From Kineosporia sp. NBRC 101731 (lineage in GTDB: Bacteria; Actinomycetota; Actinomycetes; Actinomycetales; Kineosporiaceae): 64,000 nucleotides of DNA. Position numbers and translations under genes: made by a program. The DNA is taken from contig NZ_BSTC01000016.1 of assembly GCF_030269305.1 (NCBI RefSeq), forward strand, positions 105,453 through 169,452. The letters run 5' to 3'. Below are positions 25,721 through 33,051 of this stretch, piece by piece. Positions within the stretch are counted from its first letter, which is position 1, and each line of letters begins with the position of its first letter. The notes beneath the pieces are model-generated. The model had not been told where the DNA came from. It ran no database searches and was given only the letters and a program-made list of their open reading frames with translations.

Positions 25721-26293
25721 TCAGGACAGGTCGAACTTACGTTGCTCCCCGGCCACTTTCAGTGTCAGCGTGGCTGGGGTCTCGCCGTCGGGAACCCGGA
25801 ACTGCAGCTTGACGGTCTTGCCCTTGCCCGCCGCCACCTTCGTCACCTTCGCCGGGCCGTCCGTGACGCTGTCGTAGGAGTGCGCCTCGTCGGTGCGCAG
25901 GGACTGCCCGGTGCCGGGCACCTCGACCGGCACCTGTGACTCGTTCCGCACCCGCACCGACACGGTGACCGTTCTCCGGGCCGGTTCCCCGTCGGCCTTG
26001 GAGACCTGGGGCCCGGCCGGCACCGACACCACGAGCGCGATCTTCTGGACGGCGTCGCCGGTCCCGGTCTCGGTCTCGATCGTCTTCTCGTGCCCCAGCG
26101 ATGTGGCCGGGGCCAGGAACGCCGGCAGCTCGCCGTAGTGCAGCATCACGGCCGCCGTGAAGATCAGCCCCGCCACCAGCAGCGCCGAGACCATCGCGCC
26201 CCAGCTGCCGCGGGTGTCCTGCGGCTTGCCGCGGGGATGGTTGAGCCGTGGTGCGCTGCCCCGGGTGCGGTTCCGCCCGTTCGTCCTGGCCAT
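25721..26293 (-). CDS. Membrane-anchored protein with extracellular Ig-like domain
   Basis: The 190-residue product has a basic, Arg/Pro-rich cytoplasmic head of 30 residues, a single membrane segment (about 34-52, MVSALLVAGLIFTAAVML) and an outside beta-rich domain (VTVSVRVRNESQVPVEVPG, ATLTLKVAGEQRKFDLS). This resembles the Ig-like domains of the DUF4352 type found in surface proteins of Gram-positives. Function unknown. ATG at 26293 has GGAAGG upstream, which favours it over the much longer overlapping frame. Confidence 0.65.
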   Translation of the reverse strand: MARTNGRNRTRGSAPRLNHPRGKPQDTRGSWGAMVSALLVAGLIFTAAVMLHYGELPAFLAPATSLGHEKTIETETGTGDAVQKIALVVSVPAGPQVSKADGEPARRTVTVSVRVRNESQVPVEVPGTGQSLRTDEAHSYDSVTDGPAKVTKVAAGKGKTVKLQFRVPDGETPATLTLKVAGEQRKFDLS

Positions 26294-26488
26294 CGTTGCC
26301 TTCCACCCGTATCTACCCGTGGTGCACTCTTCCCCGATCATGCATCGTGGGCGGAGCCGGGCCTTTCTGACAAGTCCCGCGACCTGACCCGTTCCTGAGG
26401 TGAGCCAGGCACGCAGGCGGTGGGACGTCCACCATCTGCACACACGTAACCCGACCCCCTGGGCTAACTGGCACCGACTGGTGAAAAT

Positions 26489-27070
26489 GTGCGGGTGGAC
26501 GTGCGCCCGGCAAAACCCGACGACCTGCCCGCCCTCGCGGCGACCCTCGCCGACGCCTTCGCCGACGACCCGCTGTGGACCTGGATGATCCCCGAGCGCC
26601 ATCGCCACGCCCGCCTGGCCCGGGTGTTCGGGGCGCTGCTGGACCACACCATTCCCCGCGGCCACGTGCGCACGACCGGGGACCGCCGGGCCGTGGCGAT
26701 GTGGACAGCTCCGGGGGAGTGGAAACTGCCGCTGCCCACGGTGATCCGGGCGGCGCCATCGATGGTGCGCGGTGCCGGCCGGCGCCTGCCCCGTTTGCTG
26801 CAGCGGATGGGCGACATCGAGCGGGCCCATGAACTCCAGCCACCTCACCACTGGTACCTGGAGTTCATCGGCACGGCCGCCGACGTGCGCGGTCAGGGGC
26901 ACGGAACGGCGCTGATGGCCGACGCCCTCGGCCGTTTCGCGGACACCCCGATCTATCTGGAGTCGTCCAACGTCCGCAACCTGCCCTTCTACGAGCGTCA
27001 CGGATTCCGGGTCACGGGTGATCTGGTGGTGAGGTCAGGCCCGCCCCAGCGGACGTTGTGGCGGGCCTGA
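26489..27070 (+). CDS. GNAT-family N-acetyltransferase
   Basis: The 193-residue product has the GNAT fold: N-terminal RPAKPDDLPALAATLADAF, the acetyl-CoA loop VRGQGHGTALMADAL (an R/Q-x-x-G-x-G/A variant) and the late motif LESSNVRNLPFYERHGFRV. It may acetylate a small amine or drug; the substrate cannot be predicted. GTG at 26489 is the assumed start, with further GTG codons a few residues inside. It converges on the nucleotidyltransferase gene, 9 bp apart. Confidence 0.85.
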   Translation: MRVDVRPAKPDDLPALAATLADAFADDPLWTWMIPERHRHARLARVFGALLDHTIPRGHVRTTGDRRAVAMWTAPGEWKLPLPTVIRAAPSMVRGAGRRLPRLLQRMGDIERAHELQPPHHWYLEFIGTAADVRGQGHGTALMADALGRFADTPIYLESSNVRNLPFYERHGFRVTGDLVVRSGPPQRTLWRA

Positions 27071-27079
27071 ACCCCTCGT

Positions 27080-27865
27080 TCAGGATCGGCTGTGCGCGCT
27101 GATCGCCCAGGCCTCGATCACGTCGATGTCCGGCTCGGGCGGCAGGGGAGTCCGGCCCGACTCCAGGGCCTCAACCACCTCGGCGGCGACGGCATCGATC
27201 TCGTCCAGCACCACCTGCATGTCCCTGACCTGGCCGGACTTCACCTCGAGCACCCGCCGGCGCTCGGCCTCGGGCATGGGCAGCGACAGCCGGCCGTGGT
27301 GCACCAGCTCCCGGCCCTGCATCGCCAGCCGTAGGGCGTGCGAGGCGTACTTCACGTCGTAGCCGTACTTCTCCACCAGCTCAGGACGGTTGGGCACCTT
27401 ACGCCCGCCCTTCAGCAGGGCGTCGCGCTGGGAGTGCATGAACCCCAGGAAACGCCAGGCCGCGGTCTGCGACAGGAAATGCTGGCGCAGCGATCGCAGT
27501 TCGCGCCCCAGCTCGTTGCTGAACAGCACGTCCTGCGCGGGGGCGAACAGCGGAAGCAGAGCCGTCGGGTTGCCCTTCAGAGCCAAATTCAGGTACTTGC
27601 GCAGGGAGTACATCACCAGGTCGGCGTCACCCGGCCCGGAGCGGGCCCCCTCGGCCTGGGACCGCGCCACGTAACTGTCCCGCGTGGGACGTAGCCCCAT
27701 CAGCCAGGAGGCCGGCTCGACGAAGATGCCCATCTCGTCGTGGTCGTCGGTGCCCGCGATCGCGATGCCGTGCAGGCCGGAGCCCACGGTGGTGCGCAGG
27801 ATCTGACCCTTCTCCGCCACGCTCCGGTCGCCGTACTCCAGCACGGGGTCTGCCAGCAGTTCCAT
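27080..27865 (-). CDS. Predicted nucleotidyltransferase (COG3541 type)
   Basis: With ATG at 27865, behind GAGGAGATC, the product is 261 residues. The catalytic region reads TTVGSGLHGIAIAGTDDHDE, with a GS followed by closely spaced Asp residues, as in the polymerase-beta-like nucleotidyltransferases. The helical C-terminal two thirds (KYLNLALKGNPTALLPLFAP, KYASHALRLAMQGRELV) match the YcgL/COG3541 group. Several phage and bacterial relatives exist; the substrate is unknown. A start 14 codons upstream is also open. Confidence 0.8.
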   Translation of the reverse strand: MELLADPVLEYGDRSVAEKGQILRTTVGSGLHGIAIAGTDDHDEMGIFVEPASWLMGLRPTRDSYVARSQAEGARSGPGDADLVMYSLRKYLNLALKGNPTALLPLFAPAQDVLFSNELGRELRSLRQHFLSQTAAWRFLGFMHSQRDALLKGGRKVPNRPELVEKYGYDVKYASHALRLAMQGRELVHHGRLSLPMPEAERRRVLEVKSGQVRDMQVVLDEIDAVAAEVVEALESGRTPLPPEPDIDVIEAWAISAHSRS

Positions 27866-27962
27866 CACGATCTCCTCACTCCGCCCGGATTTTGGGCAGT
27901 CGGACATCGTGCAACATCAGCGGCGCGAATGCATCCCGATTTCCCGGGCCGACCCGGACGGC

Positions 27963-29027
27963 TCAGCGCTTCAGGTGCTCGTCGAGGAAGGCGCGGATCA
28001 CGTCGAAGGTGGGGGCCGGGGTTTCTGAGCGGGTCAGGTGACCGCCGGTGGTGGTGTGGACAGTCACCGCGGGGACGGGGTCGGTGCCGGCCAGGTAGGC
28101 GTCGGTGTGGACGGCGTCGTGCACCAGGGTGAACGTGGCCGGGGCACCGGCCGAGTGGTAGGCCCGGAACAGGATCTGGGACTGGTTGTACGGCACCAGG
28201 GGGTCTTTCGTGCCGTGGGAGATCCAGATCGGCGGGGACTGGGCGGTGACGTACGCGGCGGGGTTCGCGCGGGCGGTGGCTGCGGGGTCGGACTGGATGG
28301 CGAAGCCCATCAGCCGCGACTCCGGGGACGAGGCCGGGTCGTGCTTCTGGCCGCCGGGCAGGCGGTGCTCGTCCATGGTCAGGAAGTCGGTGGGGCCGAA
28401 CAGGTCCACCACGGCCTGCACCGCGCCGGACTCCGAAGGATGGCCCAGGTCGCCCTCGAAGTCGGCGTCGTCGGCGGTCACCCCGGCCATCACGGCGCCC
28501 CAGCCGCCGCTGCTCGTTCCCATGGTGGCGAAACTGTTCCGGTCCAGGCGGTATTCGTCGGCGTGGGCGCGTAGATAACGGATCGCGGCCTTCACGTCGT
28601 GCACCTGGGCCGGGAAGCGGGCCTGGCTGCTGCTGCGCACGTTCAGCCCGACGACGGCGTAGCCGTGCGGCGCCCACCGGGTGGCCAGGGCCTCGGCCGT
28701 GGTGGCGCCGCTCAGGTCGGAGGTGGCGTTCTTCGTGTCGTCGCTGCCGAACGCCGAACCGGCCTGGAAAATGACGACGGGGAAGGGGCCTTCGACACCG
28801 GCCGGACCGGTCGGCACATAGAGGTCGAGGAGGTGGGCCCGGCCGACGGGATCGGCGTAGGCCAGGTCGGTGTGGCGGGTGTATCCCTCTCCCACGGTCG
28901 TGGTGGGTGAGCTCGTGGACGTCGAGCTCCGCGAACCCCTCGCACAGGCGACCAGGGCGCCCAGGCTCGTCATGGCCAGCGCGCCCAGCCCGGCCCGGCG
29001 GGTGAGGCCGAGGGAGGTGAAGGACAT
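27963..29027 (-). CDS. Alpha/beta-hydrolase lipoprotein (acetyl-esterase/feruloyl-esterase-like)
   Basis: The 354-residue product begins with twin Arg (LTRRAGLGALAM) and a lipobox LVAC, so it may be exported folded by Tat and lipidated. The hydrolase domain shows the nucleophile motif GTSSGGWG, an acid in HGTKDPLVP and a His in LVHDAVHTDAY. The order and spacing fit the BD-FAE/acetyl-esterase branch. It could deacylate plant polysaccharides, which fits the arabinanase 3 kb away, though the two are not in one operon. Confidence 0.85.
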   Translation of the reverse strand: MSFTSLGLTRRAGLGALAMTSLGALVACARGSRSSTSTSSPTTTVGEGYTRHTDLAYADPVGRAHLLDLYVPTGPAGVEGPFPVVIFQAGSAFGSDDTKNATSDLSGATTAEALATRWAPHGYAVVGLNVRSSSQARFPAQVHDVKAAIRYLRAHADEYRLDRNSFATMGTSSGGWGAVMAGVTADDADFEGDLGHPSESGAVQAVVDLFGPTDFLTMDEHRLPGGQKHDPASSPESRLMGFAIQSDPAATARANPAAYVTAQSPPIWISHGTKDPLVPYNQSQILFRAYHSAGAPATFTLVHDAVHTDAYLAGTDPVPAVTVHTTTGGHLTRSETPAPTFDVIRAFLDEHLKR

Positions 29028-29139
29028 GTCGTCCAGGTTACGGGGGGTCCGCGCAGTGTGGGGAAACCCCGACTCAGGGGCTTCTCAGCAGTTCCGGGGC
29101 GTCAGGGTGTCGTCGGGGGTGTTGTCGGGATGCGTCAGG

Positions 29140-29976
29140 TCAGACGAAGCGGGAGGGGTCGACGCCCAGGGTCCGGGCCGTGACCGCGTCCGCCGGGTAG
29201 AACGCCTCGATCGCCAGCTCGGACACGGTGATCTCGGCCGGGGTGCCGAACACGGTGGTGGTGCTCAGTAGGGAGAGCTCGGTGTCACCCAGGCGGTAGC
29301 GCAAGGGCACGAGTACCTGGTCCTTCGGGTCGGCGGGCGTCTCGCCGCCGGGGTAGGAGCGCAGTTCGGCGAGCAGTTCGCTCAGCACCGGGTCACCGGT
29401 CGTGAGCACCTGGCTCTCCAGCCGGTGCAGCAGATGGCCTCGCCACTGACCGAGGTTGGCGATACCGGGGGCCATGCCGTCAGGGTGCAGGCTGAGCCGC
29501 AGCACGTTGACGGGGGGTTCGAGCAGGGCCGGGTCACAGCCGGACGTGAGCGTGGAGATGGCCGCCGTGGCCGCGATCAGCTCCCAGTGGCCGTCCACCG
29601 CCAGCGCCGGAAGAGGTTCGTGCGCAGCCAGAATCGTGGTGATGGCCGAGTTCACCGCGGCCAGGGGCGGGTCGGCGAGCCGGTGCTCGGCGTAGGCCGG
29701 GGCGAAGCCGGCGGCGAGCAGGATGTCGTTGCGGCGGCGCAACGGCACCCGCAGGTGCTCGCACAGGTGCAGCACGAGCTGGCTGGAGGGCCGGGAGCGG
29801 CCGGTCTCCACGTAGCTCAGGTGGCGCGTCGAGACCTCACTGAGGCCCGAGAGCTCCAGCTGGGTCAGGTGCCGCCGTTCCCGCCACCAGCGGATCATGC
29901 CGCCCGCGTCGCCCAGCGGCGGGGCGCCCTCGCTCACCGTCCCCCTCGTCCCGGTCATCCCCGTCATCCCCGTCAT
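29140..29976 (-). CDS. XRE-family regulator with MmyB-like ligand domain
   Basis: The 278-residue product has an N-terminal helix-turn-helix (WWRERRHLTQLELSGLSEVS, then RHLSYVETGRSRPSS) and a C-terminal domain of the MmyB type (LLHRLESQVLTTGDPVLSEL, VLVPLRYRLGDTELSLLST). This family regulates short-chain dehydrogenases and other detoxifying genes in actinobacteria. The start region encodes MTGMTGMTGT, with three in-frame ATGs in a 9-bp repeat, so translation could begin at any. It is divergent from the NTF2-like gene at 30098, its likely target. Confidence 0.85.
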   Translation of the reverse strand: MTGMTGMTGTRGTVSEGAPPLGDAGGMIRWWRERRHLTQLELSGLSEVSTRHLSYVETGRSRPSSQLVLHLCEHLRVPLRRRNDILLAAGFAPAYAEHRLADPPLAAVNSAITTILAAHEPLPALAVDGHWELIAATAAISTLTSGCDPALLEPPVNVLRLSLHPDGMAPGIANLGQWRGHLLHRLESQVLTTGDPVLSELLAELRSYPGGETPADPKDQVLVPLRYRLGDTELSLLSTTTVFGTPAEITVSELAIEAFYPADAVTARTLGVDPSRFV

Positions 29977-29980
29977 TCCA
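29954..29980. repeat. 9-bp repeat carrying the start codons of the XRE gene
   Basis: On the minus strand the unit ATGACGGGG (last copy ATGACCGGG) occurs three times, each supplying an in-frame ATG. Slippage would change the number of start codons and N-terminal residues without a frameshift. Confidence 0.7.
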
Positions 29981-30097
29981 TCGACGGTAGCCGCCCGTCG
30001 GTGGCGCCGTACATGACCTGCCGGGTCATCGACCGGGACCCCTGCGGGACCGGAGGATTCGATCGTCCAAAAGCAATTTCGGGAACCGGAGGCCGAC

Positions 30098-30472
30098 ATG
30101 ACCGACTGGACCAGTCTCGCCGAGCAGTACCTGGCCGTCTGGAACGAGACCGACGACACGAAGCGCCGGGTGCTGGCCGAGGAGCTGTTCGCCCCCACCT
30201 GCCGGCTGACCGACCCGATGGTGGACGTGGAGGGGACGTCCGCGATCGACGCGGTGATCGGGCAGGTGCAGCAACAGTTCACCGGGCACGCCCTGCGCCT
30301 GGCCGGGGCCGTGGACGGGCATCACGACCAGGTGCGGTTCGGCTGGGATCTCGTGCCCACCGGATCGACGGGGTCGGAGGCGGTGGTGGTCGGTTTCGAC
30401 GTGCTGCTCATCGCCCCGGACGGGAAGCTGGACCGCGTCCTGGGATTCCTCGATCGGGCTCCCGGGGTGTGA
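30098..30472 (+). CDS. NTF2-like protein divergent from the XRE regulator
   Basis: The 124-residue product has an N-terminal helix WTSLAEQYLAVWNETDDTKR, then LFAPTCRLTDPMVDVEG, AIDAVIGQVQQQFTGHA and a sheet with VRFGWDLVP and VVVGFDVLLIAPDGKLDRV, the usual NTF2-like layout. Relatives are commonly annotated as nuclear transport factor 2 family isomerase-like proteins. Its promoter faces that of the MmyB-like regulator 122 bp away, a common arrangement for a regulator and its target. Confidence 0.8.
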   Translation: MTDWTSLAEQYLAVWNETDDTKRRVLAEELFAPTCRLTDPMVDVEGTSAIDAVIGQVQQQFTGHALRLAGAVDGHHDQVRFGWDLVPTGSTGSEAVVVGFDVLLIAPDGKLDRVLGFLDRAPGV

Positions 30473-30554
30473 CCGGAACATGACCAGATCATTACCCTGG
30501 GTGGGGGAGTGCGCCGAATGTGCTCTCCCGCCCGCTTTCCATCAGGATGGGCTC

Positions 30555-32255
30555 GTGAAGCTGGCTCCCCTTGCATTCAGAATCCGCCGACTGGCCCGTA
30601 CCCGGCTCGGTCTGGCCCGGCTTCGCCCCGGTCAGCTCGACGCCGTGAAGGCCCTGTCGAAGGGCCGCGACGTGCTGGTCGTGATGCCCACCGGCGCGGG
30701 CAAGTCTGCCGTTTACCAGCTGGCCGGGCTGATGCTCGACGGGCCGACCGTGGTGGTGTCGCCGCTGATCGCCCTGCAGCGCGACCAGCTGGAAGGCCTG
30801 GCCAAGCACGGTGAGAACGCCGGGCTGGGGGCCGTGGCGGTGAACTCCGCGCAGAGCCGCGGCGTGACCGACGACGCCTGGGACTCGCTGACGGCCGGTG
30901 ACGCGGAGTTCATGTTCCTCGCCCCGGAACAGCTGGCCAATGCCACAGTGCTGGAAAAGCTTTCCAAGCTCAATGTTTCACTGCTCGCAGTGGACGAGGC
31001 ACACTGCGTGTCGGCGTGGGGCCACGACTTCCGCCCGCACTACCTGCGCATCGGCGACGTGATCGAGGCCCTCGGCCGGCCCCGCGTGGTGGCCCTGACG
31101 GCCACGGCGTCGCCACCCGTGCGCGCCGAGATCGTCGAGCGCCTGAAGATGAACGACCCGGTGCGCATCGTCACCGGATTCGACCGGCCCAACCTGGAAC
31201 TCGAGGTGCGGCGCTTCGTCGAGGCGCGGCACAAGGAGAAGGGCGTGATCGAGCGGGTGGCCTCGCTCGAGGGCAGCGGGCTGGTCTACACGGCCACCCG
31301 GCGTTCCACCGAGGAGTACGCGGAGAAGCTGCGCGAGGCCGGGCGCACGGCCCGGGCCTACCACGCGGGAATGAAGGCGGCCGAGCGCGAAGAGGTGCAC
31401 GCCGGCTTCCTGGACGGCGAGATCGACGTGGTGGTGGCCACTTCGGCGTTCGGGATGGGCATCAACAAGGCCGATGTGCGGTTCGTGGTGCACGCCGACG
31501 TGCCCGACTCGATCGACTCCTACTACCAGGAGATCGGCCGGGCCGGCCGCGACGGCGAACCCGCGCTGATCTGCCTCTACTACCGTCCCGAAGACCTCTC
31601 CCTACGGAAGTTCTTCGCCTCCGGCGGGCCCGACGAGGAAGTTCTCACCCAGGTCGCCGGGGCGGTGCGCGAGCACACCGAGGCCGGCGGTTCGGTCGGG
31701 GCGACGCAACTGCGCGAGGAGCTCGATCTCAGCGCCACCAAGCTCACCGGCGCCATCAACCTGCTCGAGCAGGCCGGTGCGGTGAAGATGGAAGACGACT
31801 CCCGCCTCGCCTACACCGACGTGGCGGTCCCCGCGGCGGCCGCGGTCGTGGCCGCCGCCGAGGTCGACGCCGAGCACACCCGGATGGACCGGTCCCGGGT
31901 CGAGATGATGCGCGGTTACGCCGAGACCACCGGATGCCGGCGGGAGTTCCTGCTGGGCTACTTCGGCGAGGAGCTGGTGCTGCCCGAGGGCCAGGAGGGT
32001 TGCGGCAACTGCGACACCTGCCGCTCCGGCCTGGCCGCGGAGAGCACGGAACCCGACGAGGACGCCGTGCCGCTGCCTGCGGGGGCGGTCCGGTTCGACA
32101 CGAACGACCGGGTGCGGCACCGGGAATGGGGGCCGGGCGTGGTGATGCGCGACGAGTCCGACCGGATCACCGTGCTCTTCGAGCAGGTCGGCTACCGCAC
32201 CCTGGCACTGGCCGTGATCGCGGCGGACGCCGAACTGCTGGTGCACGAAGACTGA
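30555..32255 (+). CDS. recQ: RecQ-family ATP-dependent DNA helicase
   Basis: With GTG at 30555 (AGGATGG upstream) the product is 566 residues. Motif I MPTGAGKSAVYQ, motif II AVDEAHCVSAWGHDFRP, motif III ALTATASPPV, motif V AFGMGINKADVRFVVHADVP and motif VI QEIGRAGRDGEPAL are all present. The RecQ zinc cysteines follow (CRREFLLGYFGEEL, GCGNCDTC). A C-terminal module of about 50 residues follows, but no recognisable HRDC domain. It should unwind 3'-5' at forks and during recombination. ATG at 30480 is an alternative start that adds 25 residues without helicase features. Confidence 0.92.
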   Translation: MKLAPLAFRIRRLARTRLGLARLRPGQLDAVKALSKGRDVLVVMPTGAGKSAVYQLAGLMLDGPTVVVSPLIALQRDQLEGLAKHGENAGLGAVAVNSAQSRGVTDDAWDSLTAGDAEFMFLAPEQLANATVLEKLSKLNVSLLAVDEAHCVSAWGHDFRPHYLRIGDVIEALGRPRVVALTATASPPVRAEIVERLKMNDPVRIVTGFDRPNLELEVRRFVEARHKEKGVIERVASLEGSGLVYTATRRSTEEYAEKLREAGRTARAYHAGMKAAEREEVHAGFLDGEIDVVVATSAFGMGINKADVRFVVHADVPDSIDSYYQEIGRAGRDGEPALICLYYRPEDLSLRKFFASGGPDEEVLTQVAGAVREHTEAGGSVGATQLREELDLSATKLTGAINLLEQAGAVKMEDDSRLAYTDVAVPAAAAVVAAAEVDAEHTRMDRSRVEMMRGYAETTGCRREFLLGYFGEELVLPEGQEGCGNCDTCRSGLAAESTEPDEDAVPLPAGAVRFDTNDRVRHREWGPGVVMRDESDRITVLFEQVGYRTLALAVIAADAELLVHED

Positions 32256-32268
32256 ACCACCGCTGTTC

Positions 32269-32955
32269 TCACGAGAACAGCGGGAACCGGCCCGCGTCGT
32301 CCTTCAATGTCCGGGTCTCGTCGTCGGTGAGCGCTCGCCGTCCGGTGCCGGTCCAGGCGTAGGTGACATCGTCCCAGCCCACCGGCTCCGGGTGGCCGAG
32401 CAGGCCGTCGAGAGTTTTACGGACGAGGTGGAGGGCGCTCGCGGGCGGGCCGGGTCTGGTGCCGGTGCCGGTCAGGTCGAGGTGGTGCACGGCGGCCTCG
32501 ACGACCAGCGTGGACAGGAAGTCGTCGGTGGTCAGGGTGTGGCCCTGGGTGCTGATCAGGTCGTGGGGACGCGTGCGGGCGGCGAGGGTGCACGCGGCCG
32601 CGGTGGTCTCGGTGTAGGCCTCGACCAGCGACTCCCAGGGGTGGGCTACCGCGAGCGAGCGGACGACGCGGATCTGGCGGTTGCTGCGCTGCAGGGTTTC
32701 AGGGGTGGTGGTCGTAGGGGCGAAGTCGGCCCAGTAGGTCACCGCGTCGCGGTCGGCCGGGCCCGGGGCGGGCGTTGCCAGCGCCACCAGGGCCCGCTGG
32801 GCGTCGCCGAGCAGGTGCACGATCAGGTCGCGCACGCTCCAGCCGGGTAGAGGGGTCGCCGCCCAGCCGTCCTCCTCCGCCAGCGAGGCGATGAGCTGGG
32901 TCAGTCCGGTGTAGGCGTCGGTCAGGGCAATGACGATCGGGCGCTCCTGCGTCAT
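32269..32955 (-). CDS. Maleylpyruvate isomerase-like (mycothiol-dependent fold) protein
   Basis: The 228-residue product matches the DinB-like fold of mycothiol-dependent maleylpyruvate isomerases. It has LIASLAEEDGWAATPLPGWS, VRDLIVHLLGDAQRALVAL, the WADFAPTT stretch and a late VVEAAVHHLDL that supplies metal-binding His. In actinobacteria many such proteins are of unknown function and probably use mycothiol. Its end faces recQ 13 bp away, and its start lies back to back with valS. Confidence 0.8.
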   Translation of the reverse strand: MTQERPIVIALTDAYTGLTQLIASLAEEDGWAATPLPGWSVRDLIVHLLGDAQRALVALATPAPGPADRDAVTYWADFAPTTTTPETLQRSNRQIRVVRSLAVAHPWESLVEAYTETTAAACTLAARTRPHDLISTQGHTLTTDDFLSTLVVEAAVHHLDLTGTGTRPGPPASALHLVRKTLDGLLGHPEPVGWDDVTYAWTGTGRRALTDDETRTLKDDAGRFPLFS

Positions 32956-33051
32956 GCCCGCAGTCTGCCGGAGTCTGCCTGGTGGGGGTGCGTGCGGGGA
33001 GTTGTCCACAGGGGGAAAAACTCCTCGCGCCGAGCCGATAGAGTCGAAGGT

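Noticed and set aside
33002..33010. TTGTCCACA, identical to an actinobacterial DnaA box
   Set aside because: It is a single site before valS with no cluster of boxes, AT-rich region or dnaA/dnaN nearby, so not an origin.
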